DNA from: Jeotgalicoccus aerolatus
GTDB lineage: Bacteria; Bacillota; Bacilli; Staphylococcales; Salinicoccaceae
Direction of reading: 5' to 3'
Assembly: GCF_014635205.1 (NCBI RefSeq)
Contig: NZ_BMCN01000004.1
Location: 62,001-126,000 of the forward strand
Length of the DNA: 64,000 nucleotides
This document shows positions 8,527 through 17,957 of the stretch, in pieces. The notes beneath the pieces are model-generated. The model was not told where the DNA came from, searched no databases, and saw only the letters and a list, made by a program, of their open reading frames with translations. How positions within the stretch are numbered: the stretch's first letter is position 1; each line of letters opens with the position of its first letter. A program made the position numbers and the translations under genes.

Positions 8527-9366
8527 ATGAATAACAAGTACTGGTTAATGAGTATTTTTTCAGCAGCTGTTTTAGTGCTGGGGGCATGTGGGAATGATGA
8601 GGAGAGCTCAGAAGGAACTTCAGATGAAGACACTGAAATTACAGTGGTCGCGCAGACTCCGCCGATGACTGATGTAGTTGAAATTGTCGGGGAAGTGATT
8701 GAAGAACCCTATACGGTAGAGCTGGTAGAAGTTGCGGATAATATCCAGTATAACCAGGCCGTATCTAACGATGAAGCTGATGCGAGTTTTGCTCAGCATG
8801 AACCGTTTATGGAACAATTTAATACTGAAAATGATGCTGATTTAGTGGCGATGGAAGAAATTTATAATGCGATTGTCGGTTTCTACTCACCTGTTTACGA
8901 CTCGATAGATGAACTGGAAGACGGCGCTGAAGTTGCTATACCAAGTGATGCAACGAACGAGGCGCGTGCCCTGATGATTTTAGATGATGCAGGAATTATT
9001 ACATTGCCTGACGGTGTAACCTTTGAAGCCTCTGTAGATGACATTGAAGAAAATCCAAAAAATCTGGAATTTACCCATGTCGATCTGCTGAATTTAAGTG
9101 CATCTTATGAAGATGGTATTCCATTGGTGTTTAACTATCCAACATACATAGAACCGCTTGGCTTAACACCGGAAGATGCCGTGCTGCTTGAAGAAGATGA
9201 AGATAATACATTTGCACTGCGTGTTGTAGCGCGTGAAGGCAATGCGGATTCAGATAAAATACAGGCGCTGAACGAAGCATTCACGTCACAGGAAGTTTAC
9301 GATTTTCTAAACGAACTTGCAGACAAATCGCATCTTGAACCTGCATTTGAGCCGGAGGGAGAATAA
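8527..9366 (+). CDS. metQ: MetQ-family substrate-binding lipoprotein (first copy)
   Basis: 279 residues of the NLPA/MetQ family. It has a lipoprotein signal peptide with lipobox VLGAC (Cys21), then an acidic linker and the MetQ fold with family marks QYNQAVSNDEADASFAQHEP and VAIPSDATNEARALMIL. It should capture methionine, or a related amino acid or dipeptide, at the outer face of the membrane. It is followed with a one-base overlap by a second, similar gene. The AAAGGAGAAAAG site lies just before the ATG. Confidence 0.92.
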   Translation: MNNKYWLMSIFSAAVLVLGACGNDEESSEGTSDEDTEITVVAQTPPMTDVVEIVGEVIEEPYTVELVEVADNIQYNQAVSNDEADASFAQHEPFMEQFNTENDADLVAMEEIYNAIVGFYSPVYDSIDELEDGAEVAIPSDATNEARALMILDDAGIITLPDGVTFEASVDDIEENPKNLEFTHVDLLNLSASYEDGIPLVFNYPTYIEPLGLTPEDAVLLEEDEDNTFALRVVAREGNADSDKIQALNEAFTSQEVYDFLNELADKSHLEPAFEPEGE

Positions 9367-10208
9367 TGAAAAAACAATTTCTATTTCCTTTATTTCTCAC
9401 TTTGACACTGATTCTTGCTGCATGTGGCAACGATACAAAAGAAGCATCATCAGAAACAGAAGAAGACACACACATTATAATCGCTTCTCAGTCAGAGCCT
9501 TTGACGACAATGGTTGAAACTGCTGCTGAAGTCATAGAAGAACCGTATACGATGGAACTGCTGCCGGTGAACGACAATATACAATACAACCAGGCTACTT
9601 TTAATGATGAAGTGGACGGAAGTCTGGCGCAGCATGAGTTATATATGGAAGGCTTTAATGAGGAAGTCGGTGCGGATCTTGTTGCAATTCAGCCAGCCTA
9701 TATTTCAAATGTCGGTTTCTATTCGCCGGTTTACGATTCTATTGAAGAAATAGAAGATGGTGCAGAAGTAGCAATACCAAGTGATCCGCCAAATGAAGCC
9801 CGGGCACTTTTAATTCTCGACAGCGCGGGTGTGATTACTCTGGCCGAAGACACAGGTATTGATGCTGCTGTAGCTGACATCGTTGAAAACCCTAAAAATT
9901 TACAATTCACTCCTGTCGATTTATTTAATTTAACAGCAGCATACGAGGACGGGGTTGAACTGGTTTTTGAACATCCTAATTTAATTGCAAATATCGGTCT
10001 TTATCCGAAAGATGCAATTTTACTTGAAGATGAAGATGAAAAAAGATTTGCCTTCCAGCTGGTAACGCGTGAAGGCAAAGCAGATAGTGAAAAAATGCAG
10101 GCGGCAAAACGCGCGCTGACATCTCAGGAAGTCTACGATGTATTAATGGAGACTGCCGAACACGATATGTTTACACCGGCGTTTGAACCTGGTCAGCCTG
10201 CAGAATAA
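9366..10208 (+). CDS. MetQ-family substrate-binding lipoprotein (second copy)
   Basis: 280 residues, clearly a paralogue of the preceding gene: lipobox ILAAC (Cys20), and NDNIQYNQATFNDEVDGSLA and VAIPSDPPNEARALLIL aligned throughout. The ATG shares its first base with the last base of the preceding stop (TAATG), so the pair is translationally coupled. Differences cluster in the N-terminal linker and the mid-part, so the two copies may bind different ligands, for example different methionine isomers or derivatives; this is inference. A terminator follows. Confidence 0.9.
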   Translation: MKKQFLFPLFLTLTLILAACGNDTKEASSETEEDTHIIIASQSEPLTTMVETAAEVIEEPYTMELLPVNDNIQYNQATFNDEVDGSLAQHELYMEGFNEEVGADLVAIQPAYISNVGFYSPVYDSIEEIEDGAEVAIPSDPPNEARALLILDSAGVITLAEDTGIDAAVADIVENPKNLQFTPVDLFNLTAAYEDGVELVFEHPNLIANIGLYPKDAILLEDEDEKRFAFQLVTREGKADSEKMQAAKRALTSQEVYDVLMETAEHDMFTPAFEPGQPAE

Positions 10209-10216
10209 TTTTATTG

Positions 10217-10256
10217 GAAGTACCGAGTTTGACCTCCCTTACTCGGTGCTTTTTTA
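10217..10256 (+). terminator. Rho-independent terminator of the methionine importer operon
   Basis: AAGTACCGAGT and ACTCGGTGCTT arms (one G-T pair), 12-base loop, then six T residues, 9 bases after the second lipoprotein stop. Confidence 0.9.
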
Positions 10257-10314
10257 TTTTGTTTAAATATTGCTATAATTAAGAAAGTGCATACAATTTC
10301 GAGGGGGATATACG

Positions 10315-11271
10315 ATGGGAATTCAAGAAAAGCTGGAGCAGTTTAAAAATGAGTTGAGAAAAGTCATTATCGGGCAGGATAAAGTACTGGAACTGGTGTT
10401 TATCAGCCTGATTCAAAAGGGGCATATACTATTTGACAGCGTGCCTGGAACGGGGAAGACAGTATTGTCTAAAGCGGTTGCTGAAACGGTCGGCGGAAAA
10501 TTTTCACGTATACAGTTTACGCCGGATGTGCTGCCGTCAGATATAACGGGAATGAATATGTATAATCCAAAAACTCAAAGTTTCGATTTGAGAATGGGCC
10601 CGGTAGAGACGAATATTCTTTTAGCTGATGAAATTAACAGGGCAACACCAAGAACTCAGTCAGCACTTTTAGAAGTAATGGAAGAAGGACAAGTGACCAT
10701 CGATGGTAAAAAGATTGTGCTCGATGATTTATTTACAGTGCTGGCCACGCAAAATCCAATTGAATCGAGACAGGGGACATTTGATTTGCCGGAAGCTCAG
10801 ATGGACAGATTCTTAATGAAGATTACTCTCGGCTATCCAAAAAAAGATGAAGAGCTGCTGATGATGGATATGCACAGAGGCAAGCAAAGACCCCGGATTG
10901 AACAAGTCTTTACCAGAGAAGATATATTACAGTTCAGAAGAGAAGCGGCGGACGTCAGAATGAATGATACAGTCAAAGAATACATAATTAATATCGTACA
11001 GAAAACAAGAAATCATAAATATATCGCACTTGGTGTTTCGCCAAGGGGGACACTCGCTTTAATGCGTGCGAGTATGGCCGCTGCCTTAATAAACGGACGG
11101 GATTACGTCATTCCTGAAGATATAAAAGCGATGGCGCCATATGTGCTTTCGCATAGGCTGGTTTTAAATATTGAAGGAATGACAATTACAGCAAATGAAC
11201 AATTATTAGAAGAAATTTTAAATGAAGTTGTTGTACCGGTAGAGTACGGAGTGAGCCGTGATGAGGTATAA
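10315..11271 (+). CDS. MoxR-family AAA+ ATPase
   Basis: 318 residues with Walker A VPGTGKT (about 42-48), Walker B LLADEINR, sensor ATQNPIE and arginine-rich second half, as in MoxR/YeaC proteins. MoxR ATPases act as chaperone-like assembly factors, often for neighbours that carry DUF58 or von Willebrand domains. GAGGGGGATATACG precedes the ATG, and a TATAAT at 10274-10279 is the likely -10. It overlaps the DUF58 gene by about 11 bases, so the products are probably made together. Confidence 0.93.
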   Translation: MGIQEKLEQFKNELRKVIIGQDKVLELVFISLIQKGHILFDSVPGTGKTVLSKAVAETVGGKFSRIQFTPDVLPSDITGMNMYNPKTQSFDLRMGPVETNILLADEINRATPRTQSALLEVMEEGQVTIDGKKIVLDDLFTVLATQNPIESRQGTFDLPEAQMDRFLMKITLGYPKKDEELLMMDMHRGKQRPRIEQVFTREDILQFRREAADVRMNDTVKEYIINIVQKTRNHKYIALGVSPRGTLALMRASMAAALINGRDYVIPEDIKAMAPYVLSHRLVLNIEGMTITANEQLLEEILNEVVVPVEYGVSRDEV

Positions 11272-12454
11272 GTACGATTATAAAGAATCACAGACGGCAG
11301 CTCTCCTGTCAGTTGCTACAGCTGTGCTGATTATTTTCGATATATTTTACGCTGCTTCTCTAAACATTTATATCGTATTTATACTCGGTATTATTCTGGC
11401 ATCGATACTGCTGAACAGATTATATGAGCGCGGCGTTATGAAAAAGCTGTCGATTGATATCGTGAATAAAGAAGTAAGACACTATAAAGGTGAAGCGGGT
11501 ATTTTAAAAATTAGAATCCGTCAGGAAGGCATCATGCCGGTTTTAGGTGCTGAAATGACGATTACAGCCGGCAATGATATTAAATTTGATCATGATCAGG
11601 CTTTAAAAATCCGGCAGCAGACAGAAACGAAGACTGTTTTTACAGTGCTGCCAAAAAGTGAAACAGTTATCGAAGTGCCTTATACTGCGGTACATCGGGG
11701 TGTAAGTTATATCGTCGACAGCCGCATTAAAATTCCTAAAATTTTTAGTTTCGGCAACATGGATTTAAAACAGCTTGGGTCTGCTCAGCATGAGATATTG
11801 ATATATCCCGATAAATTCGCTGTTCATAATGAAAAAATCAAATTTAAAGTTGCTGAAGGCATATTTAGAAATAATGAATCTTTATACACTGATCCGCTCC
11901 TGACTATCGGCAACAGAGAGTATATGACGTCTGACTCACTCAGGGATATTAACTGGAAACAATCAGCGAGAACAGGGGAATTGCAGGCGAAAGTATATGA
12001 GAAAACGACATATACAGAATGGCTGATTCTTATAAATCTGCGTTCCGGCTCAATTTTTGCACCGCCGAAAAACATAGAAAATATCTTTGAGAAACTGAGT
12101 TTTTTAACAGGAGAAATTGCCAAAGAAAATATTAATTACAGCATGATTGCAAATATGAAAACTTTCGATGAAGGGAATTATTACAGAATTGATGATTTAA
12201 ATGGAGTCAGGAGCTGCAGGCCGATGCTGGAGGCACTGGCTAAAATTAAAACTGTGACATTTACCATTTCATTTGAAAGATTTTTAAATCATGTACAGCT
12301 GTATGAAAAAATACCTTCACACATCATTTTTACAGGACAGACAAACCCGCTGATCGATAAAGAACTGACTCACTTTCTTCACCGCGGCGTGACAGTCTAC
12401 CAGCTGGATGAAAACGGTCTTGAACGTTACGGTGAAAAAAGGGCGGTGAGATAA
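11261..12454 (+). CDS. DUF58 domain membrane protein
   Basis: 397 residues: two N-terminal membrane helices (about residues 11-50), then a beta-rich region, and the DUF58 core motif SLRDINWKQSARTGEL (about residues 225-240). The ATG at 11261 is preferred over the adjacent GTG (11258) because GGAGTGAG lies at a better distance. DUF58 proteins accompany MoxR ATPases and look like degenerate von Willebrand A folds with unknown role at the membrane. The stop overlaps the next start (TAATG). Confidence 0.88.
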   Translation: MRYKYDYKESQTAALLSVATAVLIIFDIFYAASLNIYIVFILGIILASILLNRLYERGVMKKLSIDIVNKEVRHYKGEAGILKIRIRQEGIMPVLGAEMTITAGNDIKFDHDQALKIRQQTETKTVFTVLPKSETVIEVPYTAVHRGVSYIVDSRIKIPKIFSFGNMDLKQLGSAQHEILIYPDKFAVHNEKIKFKVAEGIFRNNESLYTDPLLTIGNREYMTSDSLRDINWKQSARTGELQAKVYEKTTYTEWLILINLRSGSIFAPPKNIENIFEKLSFLTGEIAKENINYSMIANMKTFDEGNYYRIDDLNGVRSCRPMLEALAKIKTVTFTISFERFLNHVQLYEKIPSHIIFTGQTNPLIDKELTHFLHRGVTVYQLDENGLERYGEKRAVR

Positions 12455-13635
12455 TGAAACCTTTGAAATATTACGCAGCTTTTATATTTTACTTTACAGT
12501 AGAAATGTTCGTGCCGCTGTTTGCCGCTGTTTTAATAAATATTCACAACACTGATAAAAACGGCGTGATTCATATGAGTGTGACATTGATATTACTATTA
12601 ATCTTAAGCCGCTTAATAACCAGAAAATTTCCCTTGGCCTATATTTATATCCTGGTGCCGGCAGGGATTATTATGATGATGCTTTTTGGTTCATACTGGC
12701 TGACCGCAATATTATTAACCGGTTTTGCTGTCTGGACGCTGGAACAGCTGTACGACAATATAAACAATCACCATAACGAAACGATGATGATGATTATGCT
12801 CGGGCTTCTTATCATCATTAATCTGATCAGGTCTGAAGCAATTGCAGAAGAAGCAATACTGCTTCATATGATTGCTATCAGCATGTTTATCTTTTACTTT
12901 TTAGGACGTGCGGTGATGCTGATGACAGGAAGCGGCTATAAATTCAGTCAGCAGCTGCTTAACTTTGCTGTTATTTCAGCTGCACTTTTAAGTGCGGCGG
13001 CGATCTTTACACTGGCATACAAGTATGTTGTATTCGGCATCCAAACAGCATTTATCTTTCTGCTGAATGGATTTATCATGCTGCTGCGGCCGTTCTTTTC
13101 ATTTCTTGAAACGGTAGAGTGGAAATTCCCTGAAATGCCGCAGGAAGAAATGGAAGTAAATGAGTCAGGAGATGCAGTCGAAGACACTTTTGAAAGAGAA
13201 AGTATTATCAATGACACACCCGTCATGGCGATACTGCTGACAGTTTTAATTATCGGCTGTGCGATTGTCCTAATTATCTACTTTAAGAAAAGGAGCAGAC
13301 CTGAGAAAGAAAAGATCCAGGCCGCAGCGTATCGGACTTCTATTGAAAGCATACAAACAAAAGCTTATACCGAAGAAAACCAGCCGCCGCCGAACAGCAA
13401 AGTGAGAAAAGAATACTATGCATTTGAGAAATGGCTGGCGAAGAGAAAACTTGGCAGATACTATGGTGAAACAATCGACGAGTGGAGCAGCAGAGTGAAT
13501 ATTAATAATCAAGCTATGATTGAGCAATATAAACGCTACCGCTATGACAGTAAAGATTTAACTGCTTTGGAACTTGCTGAATTTAAAAATATGATCAGAC
13601 AGCTGAAGAAAAAATTAGAGGATAAAAATAGTTAA
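12454..13635 (+). CDS. Membrane protein with C-terminal DUF4129-like domain
   Basis: 393 residues. About eight hydrophobic helices lie in the first 290 residues. A cytoplasmic, charged C-terminal region (about 295-393) follows, with a YYAFEKWLAKRKLGRYYGET pattern and a later ALELAEFKNMIRQLKKK helix, as in DUF4129 domains at the end of bacterial transglutaminase-like membrane proteins. Unlike the usual third gene of MoxR-DUF58 operons, I see no transglutaminase Cys-His-Asp core, so this may be a shortened version. It is translationally coupled to the DUF58 gene. Confidence 0.75.
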   Translation: MKPLKYYAAFIFYFTVEMFVPLFAAVLINIHNTDKNGVIHMSVTLILLLILSRLITRKFPLAYIYILVPAGIIMMMLFGSYWLTAILLTGFAVWTLEQLYDNINNHHNETMMMIMLGLLIIINLIRSEAIAEEAILLHMIAISMFIFYFLGRAVMLMTGSGYKFSQQLLNFAVISAALLSAAAIFTLAYKYVVFGIQTAFIFLLNGFIMLLRPFFSFLETVEWKFPEMPQEEMEVNESGDAVEDTFERESIINDTPVMAILLTVLIIGCAIVLIIYFKKRSRPEKEKIQAAAYRTSIESIQTKAYTEENQPPPNSKVRKEYYAFEKWLAKRKLGRYYGETIDEWSSRVNINNQAMIEQYKRYRYDSKDLTALELAEFKNMIRQLKKKLEDKNS

Positions 13636-13729
13636 TTCAGAAAATTTTAATTTTGAAAACGGAATCATGTTTTAATATTGTAAGAATTGTCGTATAATTC
13701 GAACAATAACCTTTAGAGGGGGAAAAAAC

Positions 13730-14881
13730 ATGATTGAAGAACCTATAGTAGCAACAGTCATGCTGTTTGCACTTCTGGCCTTGGGGGAAGTCATTTCAAT
13801 TTACTCAAGAGCACGCATACCGATGCTGATGACAGCAATGATCGGTTATCTGGTTTTAACCTGGACAGGCGTTTTCCCTGAAAACATTTTAGAATTATCG
13901 ACGCTGCCTGCACTTGGTGCAATACTCATCGGGCCGCTGATTATACATATGGGAACTTTGATGCCTTTAAGTATATTAAAGAAACAATGGCGTGCCGTGA
14001 TTATTTCAGTGAGCGGCTTAATTGGAGCATTGGCTTTAGTTTTATTAATTGTTCCTTTATTCTTCGATTTTGAAACCGCAGCAAGCGGTGTTGGTCCAAT
14101 TTCAGGCGGAGTTGTTGCCTTATTGATTACTACAGAAAAACTGACTGAACTTGGATTGACTGCTTTAATTGTTGTACCTGTATTAATTGCAGCTTTCCAG
14201 ACGCCTATCGGTATGCCGTTGATAGCATTTCTTTTAAAACGCTATGCTTCTCGCTTCGTGAGTACTACTCAAGCGACGCAGGCAGAAATGGAATCGATGG
14301 AGGAAGATGAAACACCAGTCAGATTTAATTTATTGAAAAATAATATTATCTTGCTATTTATAGTATTTGTATTCGCTGCAGTCGCGACGGTTTTAAGCGA
14401 ATGGACAGGCATTCACTTTACATTGTTCTGCCTGCTCTTCGGTATTCTAATGCTGAATGGGCGCTTGTTCCCGCAGGCTGTGCTGCAAAAATCGAATTCA
14501 TTCAGTTTTATGATGGTTGCACTCATATTTGTTATTATTGGAACTATGGGCGGGATTACGCCTCAGGATGTCATTAATAATATTCCTGCAGTGATATTGA
14601 TTTTAATATGCGGAGTCTCAGGTTTAGCACTGGGCGGATTTATCGCTTCAAAAGCGGTCGGCTGGCATCCGTTAAAAGGAATGCCTGTTGCACTGACTGC
14701 GCTTGTCGGTTTCCCGGGAGACTATATTATTTGTGAGGAAGTATCCCGGAGTACAACAGATAACCAGACAGATCAGACGAGAGTATTTAATGAAATCGTG
14801 ACACCGATGCTGATCGGCGGTTTCGTTACCGTTACAGTCGCATCAGTTGTCGTTGCATCATTTGTTATGGGAATGCTATAA
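13730..14881 (+). CDS. Multi-helix transporter-like membrane protein, family not recognised
   Basis: 383 residues with about 11 hydrophobic segments. Two halves are separated by an acidic cytoplasmic loop (residues about 185-203, MESMEEDETP). Short glycine-rich hairpins such as GVGPISGGVVALL and a late VGFPGDYIICEEVS resemble the re-entrant parts of ion-coupled secondary carriers, but I cannot name the family. AGAGGGGGAAAAAAC precedes the ATG. It lies 16 bases before an amidohydrolase gene, so it may import or export that enzyme's substrate or product. Confidence 0.6.
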   Translation: MIEEPIVATVMLFALLALGEVISIYSRARIPMLMTAMIGYLVLTWTGVFPENILELSTLPALGAILIGPLIIHMGTLMPLSILKKQWRAVIISVSGLIGALALVLLIVPLFFDFETAASGVGPISGGVVALLITTEKLTELGLTALIVVPVLIAAFQTPIGMPLIAFLLKRYASRFVSTTQATQAEMESMEEDETPVRFNLLKNNIILLFIVFVFAAVATVLSEWTGIHFTLFCLLFGILMLNGRLFPQAVLQKSNSFSFMMVALIFVIIGTMGGITPQDVINNIPAVILILICGVSGLALGGFIASKAVGWHPLKGMPVALTALVGFPGDYIICEEVSRSTTDNQTDQTRVFNEIVTPMLIGGFVTVTVASVVVASFVMGML

Positions 14882-14897
14882 AAAAGGAGACTTTTAA

Positions 14898-16124
14898 ATG
14901 AGTACTTTAATTGTAAAAAATATTAATTTAATCGACGGTACAGGTGCCGAAGTGAAAGAAAATGTTTCAGTTATTATTGAGAATGGAAAATTTACAGGGA
15001 TTGGAAATGACGTAGAGTCGGCAAATGCTGAAGTTATCGACGGCGGGGGCAAGTACATGCTGCCGGGTATGATCGATACACACGTCCATTTATCGACAGA
15101 GTTCAAACCGCTGGCTGAACGGGTGGCAACACCTTTTTCATATCAATTCTATGAAGCTGCCCAATATGCCGAAAGAACAATTAATGCTGGAATTACAACG
15201 GTGAGAGATGCACTTGGCAGTTCTTTAGGTTTCAAACAGGCGATTAATAACGGTCTGGTAACTGGGCCGCGTATGCAGGTTTCAGTCAATGCCTTGTCAA
15301 TTACAGGCGGGCATGGTGACGGCTATAACTACTCAGGTATTGATCTCAGTCTGGTCAAACCCTATGAAGGCATGCCGGACGGTATCGCAGACGGAGTAGA
15401 CGAGGTCAGAAAGAAAACGCGTGAACTGCTGCGTGCCGGGGCTGATGTGATTAAAGTCATGGCGACAGGCGGTGTATCAAGCCCGACAGACCATCCTAAA
15501 TTTACCCAGTACTCATTGGAAGAGTTAAAAGTCATCGTAGAGGAAGCGCAGTTTAGGAACGGCGTTAAAGTCATGGCTCATGCTCAGGGTCTGGAAGGGA
15601 TTAAAAATTGTGTTGAAGCAGGTATTCACTCTATTGAACACGGCATTTATTTAGATGATGAAGTCATAGAGAAAATGATTGAAAAAGGGACTTACTTAGT
15701 TCCAACGCTGCTTGCGCCAGTTTCAGTTATAGAGTTTGCAGATGAGCTTGGTATTTCAGAAGCAGGTCTAAAAAAATCTAAAGAAGTAATGGAAGACCAT
15801 AAAGCAAGCTTTAAAAAGGCGTATGATGCCGGGGTTAAAATTGCTATGGGGACAGACGCTGGTGTATTTAAACACGGTACGAACCTTCGCGAACTTGAAT
15901 TGATGGTAGAATCGGGCGCCACACCGATGGATGCGATTGTTATGTCAACGAAAAATGCTGCTGAATGTATGGAAATTGAAAACCTGGGTCTGGTTAAAGA
16001 AGGTTACATTGCTGACTTTATTTTAACGGAGAGCAATCCGCTTGAAAATATTGGCATTCTTAAAAATAACGATGAAATTAAAGTCGTTGCCAAAGATGGA
16101 AAAGTACTTAAAAATATTATATAA
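14898..16124 (+). CDS. Amidohydrolase-superfamily metal enzyme
   Basis: 408 residues of the imidazolonepropionase/Xaa-Pro dipeptidase (PepQ-like amidohydrolase) group. Visible metal site: DTHVHLS after strand 1, the carboxylated lysine in VIKVMATGG, HAQG, HSIEHG and the late GTDAGV aspartate. The N-terminal and C-terminal beta strands that frame the barrel are present (LIDGTGAEV; ADFILTESNPLENI). The enzyme should hydrolyse an amide or lactam, possibly a cyclic dipeptide-like compound; the substrate is unknown. It is paired with the preceding transporter-like gene, AAAAGGAGAC site, terminator after. Confidence 0.88.
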   Translation: MSTLIVKNINLIDGTGAEVKENVSVIIENGKFTGIGNDVESANAEVIDGGGKYMLPGMIDTHVHLSTEFKPLAERVATPFSYQFYEAAQYAERTINAGITTVRDALGSSLGFKQAINNGLVTGPRMQVSVNALSITGGHGDGYNYSGIDLSLVKPYEGMPDGIADGVDEVRKKTRELLRAGADVIKVMATGGVSSPTDHPKFTQYSLEELKVIVEEAQFRNGVKVMAHAQGLEGIKNCVEAGIHSIEHGIYLDDEVIEKMIEKGTYLVPTLLAPVSVIEFADELGISEAGLKKSKEVMEDHKASFKKAYDAGVKIAMGTDAGVFKHGTNLRELELMVESGATPMDAIVMSTKNAAECMEIENLGLVKEGYIADFILTESNPLENIGILKNNDEIKVVAKDGKVLKNII

Positions 16125-16130
16125 AATAGA

Positions 16131-16157
16131 AGCCGTCCGTTGTGACGGCTTTTTTTC
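16131..16157 (+). terminator. Rho-independent terminator after the amidohydrolase gene
   Basis: AGCCGTC and GACGGCT arms, 6-base loop, seven T residues, 7 bases after the stop. Confidence 0.9.
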
Positions 16158-16223
16158 ATGCGTTGAAAGATGTGTTAAAGTAATATAACATAGAAAAAGT
16201 ACAGTATATAAAGGGGGATATGC

Positions 16224-17117
16224 ATGAAAATCAGAAAAGCTTTAAAAACTACACGGTTCGAAAAGATAAAACTATCATTAAATTCAGAGTTTACCGTTCA
16301 AACGTTAATTAACGTTTTGACAATCATCGTAGGATCATTTCTATTCGCTATCGGTGTCAACGGCTTTATGATTGCAGGCAACCTCGGGGAAGGCGGCTTT
16401 ATCGGTATCTCCATTATACTGTTTTACGCTTACGGCATTCCGACAGCACTGTCAAACTTAATTCTGAACTTTATTATACTTATTGTCGGCTTTAAATTTT
16501 TAGGCAAACGGGCAATGCTCTATACAATATTTACAATTCCAATGACATCCCTTGCGCTTTGGGCGACGGAATCATGGCAAATTCAAACAGATGAAATTTT
16601 AATTAATACCGTATTCGGGGGACTCTTTATCGGTATGGGTATCGGCTTAATTATCCGTATCGGTTCTACGACAGCCGGAACGACGATTTTAGCTAAAATG
16701 GCAAATAAATTTTTCGATGTGAACGTTTCATATGCATTATTATTCTTTGACTTAATCGTTATTACAATCGGGCTGACGGTAATGTCGCTTGAACAGGTTC
16801 TTTTAACTGTCATTGCCTTATATATTGCAACTAAGGTGATGGACTTCATTATCGAAGGTATGAACCCGAAAAAAGCTGTGACAATTATTTCCAGACAGCC
16901 AGATCTTATGGCTCATTTAATCAATACGAAAATACACCGCGGCGTGACGATTTTAGATGGCCATGGCTACTACTCTAAAGAAGAAAAAGATATATTATTT
17001 GTAGTTATCAATAAGTCGCAGCTGAACCGTTTGAAACGGCTTATTAAAGCGAATGATGATCAGGCCTTCGTTGTTGTTCACGATGTGAATAGTGTGTTGG
17101 GAAATTACCTGATCTAA
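16224..17117 (+). CDS. YitT-family membrane protein (DUF161/DUF2179)
   Basis: 297 residues. Five or six membrane helices occupy residues about 30-215, with the family marks GVNGFMIAGNLGEGGFIGIS and GMGIGLIIRIGSTTAGTTIL. A soluble C-terminal DUF2179 domain follows, with the HRGVTILDGHGYYSKEEKD pattern. The YitT group is widespread in Firmicutes and lacks a firm function. AAAGGGGGATATGC precedes the ATG. The extra charged N-terminal segment of about 25 residues before the first helix is slightly longer than usual. Confidence 0.92.
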   Translation: MKIRKALKTTRFEKIKLSLNSEFTVQTLINVLTIIVGSFLFAIGVNGFMIAGNLGEGGFIGISIILFYAYGIPTALSNLILNFIILIVGFKFLGKRAMLYTIFTIPMTSLALWATESWQIQTDEILINTVFGGLFIGMGIGLIIRIGSTTAGTTILAKMANKFFDVNVSYALLFFDLIVITIGLTVMSLEQVLLTVIALYIATKVMDFIIEGMNPKKAVTIISRQPDLMAHLINTKIHRGVTILDGHGYYSKEEKDILFVVINKSQLNRLKRLIKANDDQAFVVVHDVNSVLGNYLI

Positions 17118-17137
17118 GAAATATCTCTAAAGTAAAT

Positions 17138-17172
17138 AATCCGTCTGTCAGGCAGCTGACGGACGGATTTTT
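17138..17172. terminator. Terminator hairpin between convergent genes
   Basis: AATCCGTCTGTCAG and CTGACGGACGGATT arms (one G-T pair) around GCAG, followed by TTTTTG. It lies between the YitT-family gene and the convergent methyltransferase gene. Confidence 0.88.
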
Positions 17173-17186
17173 GTATACATTGAGTT

Positions 17187-17957
17187 CTACCTTTTCACTG
17201 CGCTTAACAAAACAGCTTCCCCTTGAAAAGACTCAATTTTATCATTATTAATTTTGATACGGAATTTTTGCTGTATCTCTTCGTCAGCTCCAGTCATTAT
17301 TTCGGTTAAATTTTTAATTTCTTCATCTGTCAGCTGCATTCGTCTGCACCAGTCATCAAATTCGAAATATTTTTCAAAACGATGCATTTCAAAGATTTCA
17401 AAGCCGGTCATCTCGAGCATCTGGAACCATTCTGTCTTTTTCCAGGCACGGAAGTGACTGTAATCGCGAAGTTTTTCGATTGTGTTATAAAACTGATCAA
17501 ACTTATCTTTTTCAGGCGCAGCATTATCATTTAAAAGAAAACGGCCACCTGGTTTAAGCACGCGGTAAACTTCTTTAATAAAGACATTTAGATTTGGGAA
17601 GTGGTGAGGTGCAATACGACAAGTCACTATGTCAAATGTATCGTCATCAAAAGGCATATTCTCTGCATCACCTTCTATGAATTCGACGTTCTTATGACCG
17701 TTAGCAATAATGAATTTTTCAGCTGAAGCAAGCATTTCCGGTGTAAGGTCTAAAGACGTAACTTTTTTAACAAGCGGTGCTAATGCGTTTGCTGTATGCC
17801 CGCCGCCAGTTGCAGCATCGAGTGCAATATCTGATTTTTCACAGCGGGCCATTTCTATTAATGTCTTTAAATCGCTGCCGAGCCGATGCAGTTTACTGCT
17901 GACATAAGCATCAGCACTCCGTCCAAATTGGCTTTTAACATCCTTTTTTGTGTCCAT
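17187..17957 (-). CDS. Class I SAM-dependent methyltransferase (YcgJ/UbiE-like)
   Basis: 256 residues from the ATG at 17955-17957, chosen for the AAGGGGATTATATTT site; an ATG 36 bases further upstream has no site. SAM motif ALDAATGGGHTANALA (about 38-53), TSLDLTPEML, EGDAENMPFDDDTFD and RIAPHHFPN match the Methyltransf_11 group. The IAPHHF segment is typical of YcgJ-like enzymes of unknown substrate. Single-gene unit. Confidence 0.87.
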   Translation of the reverse strand: MDTKKDVKSQFGRSADAYVSSKLHRLGSDLKTLIEMARCEKSDIALDAATGGGHTANALAPLVKKVTSLDLTPEMLASAEKFIIANGHKNVEFIEGDAENMPFDDDTFDIVTCRIAPHHFPNLNVFIKEVYRVLKPGGRFLLNDNAAPEKDKFDQFYNTIEKLRDYSHFRAWKKTEWFQMLEMTGFEIFEMHRFEKYFEFDDWCRRMQLTDEEIKNLTEIMTGADEEIQQKFRIKINNDKIESFQGEAVLLSAVKR

